DNA from: an uncultured Collinsella sp.
GTDB taxonomy: Bacteria; Actinomycetota; Coriobacteriia; Coriobacteriales; Coriobacteriaceae
Assembly: GCA_900543615.1 (NCBI GenBank)
Contig: UQSC01000066.1
Span: 1-9,585, forward strand
Reading direction: 5' to 3'
DNA length: 9,585 nt
Part shown: piece after piece, positions 6,557 to 9,585 of the stretch
How the letters are laid out: every line of letters begins with the position of its first letter
Position numbering within the stretch: the stretch's first letter is position 1
The notes under the pieces: model-generated
Databases searched by the model: none
Seen by the model: only the letters and a program-made list of their open reading frames with translations
What the model was told of the DNA's origin: nothing
Made by a program: the position numbers and the translations under genes

Positions 6557-7251
6557 AACGCGCCTTTATGTCCGAGCTCGCCATCGTTCGTACGCTCATC
6601 CCGAGCATCACGGGCGTCGGCCTATTCATCTTTGTCGTGCTGACCCTTGCCAACGCGTCGGATGGCGATTCCGGCATGAGCGCCGGCGCCTGTGCGGTCA
6701 GCGCCATGTCGCCCATCATAATCATGAACTCGCTAGCTGGCTACGATAACCAAAACGGCTGGGAGCGTTATCGAGCAACGTTGCCCTTCTCGCGCAAAGA
6801 CATTATTTGCGCACGCTACCTGAGCGTTATTGTCTTCTCGGCTGTCATGACGTGCGCCGCCGCGCTTCTGAGCATCGTCTCCATCCCGCTATTCAACAGC
6901 GTGGGCATCCCCTCGACGGGACAGACGGTCTTTGAGATCGCTATAGCCTCGGCAGCATCGATGCTCATCTCCCTCATGATGGTATTCTTGACACAGCCGC
7001 TGTTCTTTCGCTTTGGGCACATGGAGGCGCTGCGCCTATCCCTTGGCCTGTTTGCCCTGTTTGGCTGCGGCACCATGGCCACGTTGAGCTCCTCCAACCC
7101 CATCAGCAACTGGCTCATGTCGATTGCCGGAGCGAATCCCGATCCTGCCGTTCTGGGCTGTCTGTGCGCAGGAATTGCCGTGCTGGCCCTCGCGCTATGC
7201 GCAATCAGCTGCACCGTCAGCACCAAGGTTTATCGAGTACGCGACCTGTAG
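6553..7251 (+). CDS. ABC-2 type permease partner (ABC2_membrane_5-like)
   Basis: This is a 232-residue membrane protein with six predicted spans (about 15-35, 43-62, 90-112, 127-150, 160-180, 200-222). The cytoplasmic loop after span 2 reads NGWERYRATLPFSRKDIICARYL (68-90), the hallmark of the permeases paired with YtrA-type regulators, including the staphylococcal phenol-soluble-modulin exporter PmtB. With the preceding ATPase it should form a homodimeric exporter or a transporter that relieves membrane-active compounds. The substrate is not determined. The ATG at 6553 overlaps the ATPase stop by 4 nt, with AAAGGGG upstream. This is the last gene of the operon; the 90 bp before the convergent CLC gene hold only a weak 6-bp stem and no clear terminator. 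Confidence 0.9.
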   Translation: MKRAFMSELAIVRTLIPSITGVGLFIFVVLTLANASDGDSGMSAGACAVSAMSPIIIMNSLAGYDNQNGWERYRATLPFSRKDIICARYLSVIVFSAVMTCAAALLSIVSIPLFNSVGIPSTGQTVFEIAIASAASMLISLMMVFLTQPLFFRFGHMEALRLSLGLFALFGCGTMATLSSSNPISNWLMSIAGANPDPAVLGCLCAGIAVLALALCAISCTVSTKVYRVRDL

Positions 7252-7341
7252 CCACGCGCGTCTCAATCCGCGAAGGACGCGATCGCCGCCCCTCCCTGCA
7301 AATCCGTGGCAAACGGCATGGCCCCGGCGCGCGCTACCGTG

Positions 7342-8631
7342 CTACTTGCGCAGCGGCTTGGGCAGTGGAATGCCGGCGGCGATAACGGCGGCGATGATCA
7401 TGCAGACGATACCCTTGAGTGGGAAGCACATGAGCAGCAGGCCCACGACCATGACCGGCTGACGCATGACCGCACCCATCGTCGATGCCGTGCAGACGGC
7501 GACGCAAAAGACCGGATCGGCGCCGGTGAGGATGGCCAGTCCGTAGCCCAGGCTTACGCCCGAGAAGATAACCGGGAAGAAGTGACCGCCGCGCCAACCA
7601 AGGTTGATGAGGGCGGGGGTCAGCATGGCCTTGACCAGACCGGTCGCGATAAGCACGCCAGCGGGAATGGTCAGATAGGTTTCCATGAGCACGTCGGCCT
7701 GGGTCTCGCCGGCAAACATGGTGTAGGGCAGGACCGTGCCGCAGATGGCGAGCGCCAGACCGGCTAGCATGGCCTTGACGACAGGACGCTCCCCTATTGC
7801 ATGGGCAAGCGCTTCGCTCGCGTGCTCAGAGACAAAGTACAGCCAGCCGCAGATTGTTCCGATCAACGACAGAGGGACGAGCCAGGTAAGCTCTAGGTTG
7901 CCCACCTCGGCGGACTCGAACCTGGGCATGTCCATGCCGCCGCCCACAAGCTGGCCAAGCAGCAGGTAGGTGCCCAGACCGCCGGCAATCGCAATACCGT
8001 AGACCACCGTCTTTTGCGCCTTGGGCAGCTTGATGGTGATCTCGCCGGACGCGGAGCCCTCGTCGCCGTCGGCACTACCGGCAAGCGGCGCCACAAAGCC
8101 AAAGACGGGCGCGGTAAAGAGCGCCGTCAGGGCAGCCTGGGTACCCAGCAGCGTGAGCTCCCTAAACTCGGCGCCAAAGCGACGCATACGGTCGCCGACC
8201 CAGCTGCACAGACCCGCGATAACGCCGGTCAGGCCGGCCTCCGGTCCAATGCTTCCGCCAAACAGCAGCGGCAGCAATGCCGCGAGCGAAAGCTTGCCCA
8301 GGTTGTCGTACGGGTAGCGCCCGTCTTGCTTAACCTTGGCCATCACCTGGTTGAGGTCATCGGTCTTGGTGCCTGTCATCTTTTCGTACAGACCGATTAA
8401 CAGGCCGCCCAGCAGACAGACAAAAAACGGGTACGGCAAAAAGCCAAACGGGCCGCTGGCAAGCTCGGGCGAAGCGACGCCCAGCGCGTGCGGAATCTCG
8501 GTCCATAGATAGTCGATACCGTGCTCCATCGCAAAAAAGAACAGCCAGACCGCGGCACCTGCGAACGCACCGGTCACGGCAACGCTAAGTAAAAACAGCG
8601 CGCGGTTTTTGGGTTTGGCAAGGTTATCCAT
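7342..8631 (-). CDS. CLC-family chloride channel/antiporter, divergent YfeO-like type
   Basis: This is a 429-residue polytopic membrane protein (CLC-ec1 473) with the alternating hydrophobic helices of the CLC fold. Two of the ion-path motifs are recognisable: SIGPEAG (127-133), aligning with the SLGREGP motif so that E131 corresponds to the gating glutamate, and GWRGGHFFP (345-353), aligning with the GxxGGxFxP motif. The first motif, GSGIP, is not found; the segment around 90-110 is charged (TDDLNQVMAKVKQDGR). Both features resemble E. coli YfeO, a CLC homologue of uncertain transport activity. An extra acidic loop (about 185-205, GSADGDEGSASGE) is unusual. Anion (Cl-, possibly F-) transport is expected from the family, with selectivity open. 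The ATG at 8631 has GGGAGGA 4 nt upstream. It is probably a single-gene transcript from a -10 at 8671-8676. Confidence 0.9.
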   Translation of the reverse strand: MDNLAKPKNRALFLLSVAVTGAFAGAAVWLFFFAMEHGIDYLWTEIPHALGVASPELASGPFGFLPYPFFVCLLGGLLIGLYEKMTGTKTDDLNQVMAKVKQDGRYPYDNLGKLSLAALLPLLFGGSIGPEAGLTGVIAGLCSWVGDRMRRFGAEFRELTLLGTQAALTALFTAPVFGFVAPLAGSADGDEGSASGEITIKLPKAQKTVVYGIAIAGGLGTYLLLGQLVGGGMDMPRFESAEVGNLELTWLVPLSLIGTICGWLYFVSEHASEALAHAIGERPVVKAMLAGLALAICGTVLPYTMFAGETQADVLMETYLTIPAGVLIATGLVKAMLTPALINLGWRGGHFFPVIFSGVSLGYGLAILTGADPVFCVAVCTASTMGAVMRQPVMVVGLLLMCFPLKGIVCMIIAAVIAAGIPLPKPLRK

Positions 8632-8670
8632 CGGGTCCTCCCGCGGTCAAAGTCGACATAGTTACGTTTT

Positions 8671-8676
8671 ATTGTA
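8671..8676 (-). promoter_or_regulatory. Probable -10 element of the CLC gene promoter
   Basis: On the minus strand TACAAT lies 39 nt before the ATG, followed by AAAACG. No good -35 is found at the normal distance; TTGGCT is 20 nt upstream. The upstream gap (8677-8756) also contains a small GCCG-TTCG-CGGC tetraloop stem without a T-tract. Confidence 0.4.
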
Positions 8677-8756
8677 GAGCGAGCGTTGCCCGAACGAGCC
8701 AACCGTCTGCGCCGCGAACGGCACCATTGGGAGCCATAGTGGGGCAAGCTCAAGAC

Positions 8757-9290
8757 TTATCCGTTGATAATCGAGGCAATCTCGCGCAAATCGTCGGCAA
8801 AGTAGATACCTTGCTGGCGCTGCGGGCTCGATAGGCCCTTATCAATCATGTGCCCGAGCAGCGCCTTGAGGTCGTTGTAGTAACCGTCCAGGTTATACAG
8901 GATGCACGGAGCACTCAGGTGCCCCAACGACACAGCGGACATGACCTCGGCAATCTCCTCGAGCGTGCCCGTCCCGCCGGGAAAGGCGATGAACACATCG
9001 CCGAGCTCAATCATCTTGGCTTTGCGCTCGGCCATATCGCTCGTCACGATAAGGTCGTCGATGCCGTCATGTTGAAACTCGGCCTCGATAAAAAAGCTCG
9101 GCTCAACACCCGTCACGTGTCCGCCGGCATCGAGCACGCTATCGGCGAGCGCGCCCATCAGGCCCGATTTGGACCCGCCGTATACCAGCGCGTGTCCGTT
9201 GGCGCCAATCCAGTTGCCCAGCTCCTGTACCGCGGGCAGAAATGCCGGGTCATTGCCAGTGTTGGCACCCAGGTACACGGTGATGTTCAT
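8757..9290 (-). CDS. LOG/YvdD-family nucleoside 5'-monophosphate phosphoribohydrolase
   Basis: This is a 177-residue Rossmann-like protein of the LOG (TIGR00730, formerly "lysine decarboxylase-like") family, which releases the base from cytokinin or purine ribonucleoside 5'-monophosphates. Key motifs: VYGGSKSGLMG (36-46), the catalytic arginine region TSDMAERKAKM (83-93) and PGGTGTLEE (104-112, containing the catalytic Glu). All are intact and the length is normal. The ATG at 9290 is chosen because GGGGGA lies 5 nt upstream and MNITVYLGAN is a typical N-terminus. The open frame reaches 9407, but the added residues look non-coding. It lies 34 nt after the unknown membrane protein gene on the same strand, so the two may be co-transcribed. 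The physiological substrate in bacteria is unclear. Confidence 0.94.
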   Translation of the reverse strand: MNITVYLGANTGNDPAFLPAVQELGNWIGANGHALVYGGSKSGLMGALADSVLDAGGHVTGVEPSFFIEAEFQHDGIDDLIVTSDMAERKAKMIELGDVFIAFPGGTGTLEEIAEVMSAVSLGHLSAPCILYNLDGYYNDLKALLGHMIDKGLSSPQRQQGIYFADDLREIASIING

Positions 9291-9324
9291 ATTTGTCCCC
9301 CTGTTGTGGCGCACGACGTTCGTC

Positions 9325-9534
9325 TTAGCGCTGGCGTCGACGATACTCGCGCACGCGGCGTGACAGATCGGCGAGCTCGTCACGATCGAGCTCTTCCAAA
9401 TGCTCAAGATCGTCCATAAAACGAGCCATGGTGTCCTTTTGACGCATCTTGATAAGCGTATTGCAGTAGTTCACCGCCACGCCCGTGAGCATGGCGATGT
9501 AGAAGATGCTGATAACGCTCAAGACGACGGTAAT
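9325..9534 (-). CDS. C-terminal fragment of an unrecognised single-span membrane protein
   Basis: The frame enters from the right adapter (first native codon at 9534-9532) and ends at TAA (9325-9327), giving 69 native residues. It has one hydrophobic span (VVLSVISIFYIAMLTGVAV), then a polar, highly charged helix-prone tail with acidic DDLEHLEELDRDELADL and basic SRRVREYRRRQR, suggesting a cytoplasmic coiled-coil end. The N-terminal part is missing because the contig ends. I do not recognise a family. The leading MYKRQ in a naive translation is adapter-encoded. It probably precedes the LOG gene in one operon. Confidence 0.7.
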   Translation of the reverse strand: MTVVLSVISIFYIAMLTGVAVNYCNTLIKMRQKDTMARFMDDLEHLEELDRDELADLSRRVREYRRRQR

Positions 9535-9585
9535 CTGTCTCTTATACACATCTCCGAGCCCACGAGACCGAGGCTGAACTCGTAT
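9535..9585 (-). other. Nextera read-2/i7 library adapter (not biological)
   Basis: The mosaic end CTGTCTCTTATACACATCT occupies 9535-9553, CCGAGCCCACGAGAC 9554-9568, and the i7 index position 9569-9576 reads CGAGGCTG (the index known as N710). The last nine bases read AACTCGTAT where P7 has ATCTCGTAT, one mismatch at 9578. Native sequence ends at 9534. Confidence 0.98.

Noticed and set aside
7252..7341. CGCGTC...GACGCG stem (7257-7281) as terminator of the ABC operon
   Set aside because: Only 6 bp with a 13-nt loop and no T-tract on either strand, so it could be chance in GC-rich DNA.
8715..8740. GCCG-TTCG-CGGC tetraloop stem as terminator of the LOG gene
   Set aside because: The stem is short and no T-run follows on the minus strand.
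9291..9407. 39-residue N-terminal extension of the LOG protein
   Set aside because: It overlaps the end of the upstream membrane protein gene. The ATG at 9290 has a strong ribosome binding site and gives the family's normal N-terminus.

Overview
The window is a 9,487-bp bacterial insert (48-9534) flanked on both sides by untrimmed Illumina Nextera adapter sequence, index included, so it is a complete assembled contig bounded by library adapters and not a clean slice of chromosome. High GC, ordinary CGN arginine codons in the core genes, AAGGAG-type ribosome binding sites, and the character of the RF3, VUT, GntR/ABC and CLC proteins suggest a gut Coriobacteriia, most like Collinsella. That assignment comes from recollection of such proteins, not from a search.

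Layout. 48-407: 5'-part of an IS21-family istB helper ATPase gene (+), cut by an insertion. 408-1854: complete IS3-family (IS150-group) element on the minus strand, with orfA, orfB, an A7 frameshift site, imperfect terminal inverted repeats and a 13-bp hairpin that covers the orfA ribosome binding site. The two flanks do not share a target duplication, so this junction is either a rearrangement or an assembly join at a multicopy repeat. 1873-3285: a two-gene minus-strand operon, a VUT/YhhQ-family transporter (probable queuosine-precursor uptake) followed 9 nt later by a short-chain dehydrogenase/reductase. Its 5' leader has a good promoter and a possible preQ1-I-like pseudoknot aptamer. 3442-5055: peptide chain release factor 3 (prfC), minus strand.

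5056-5270: a divergent intergenic region (215 bp) with a 50-nt palindrome, a promoter and a perfect 9+9 inverted repeat that looks like a YtrA-type GntR operator. 5271-7251: a plus-strand operon of YtrA-subfamily GntR repressor, ABC ATPase and ABC-2 permease, probably a self-regulated exporter for membrane-active peptides or envelope stress. 7342-8631: a divergent YfeO-like CLC chloride channel/transporter (minus). 8757-9290: a LOG/YvdD-type phosphoribohydrolase (minus), preceded by the C-terminal fragment of an unrecognised single-span membrane protein that runs into the right adapter.

There is no gene-free stretch over 300 bp. I see no tRNA, rRNA, CRISPR, phage or recognisable defence locus. 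The most promising unexplained signals are the candidate queuosine-related riboswitch, the transposase-silencing hairpin built out of the IS terminal repeat, and the palindrome between prfC and the GntR operon.
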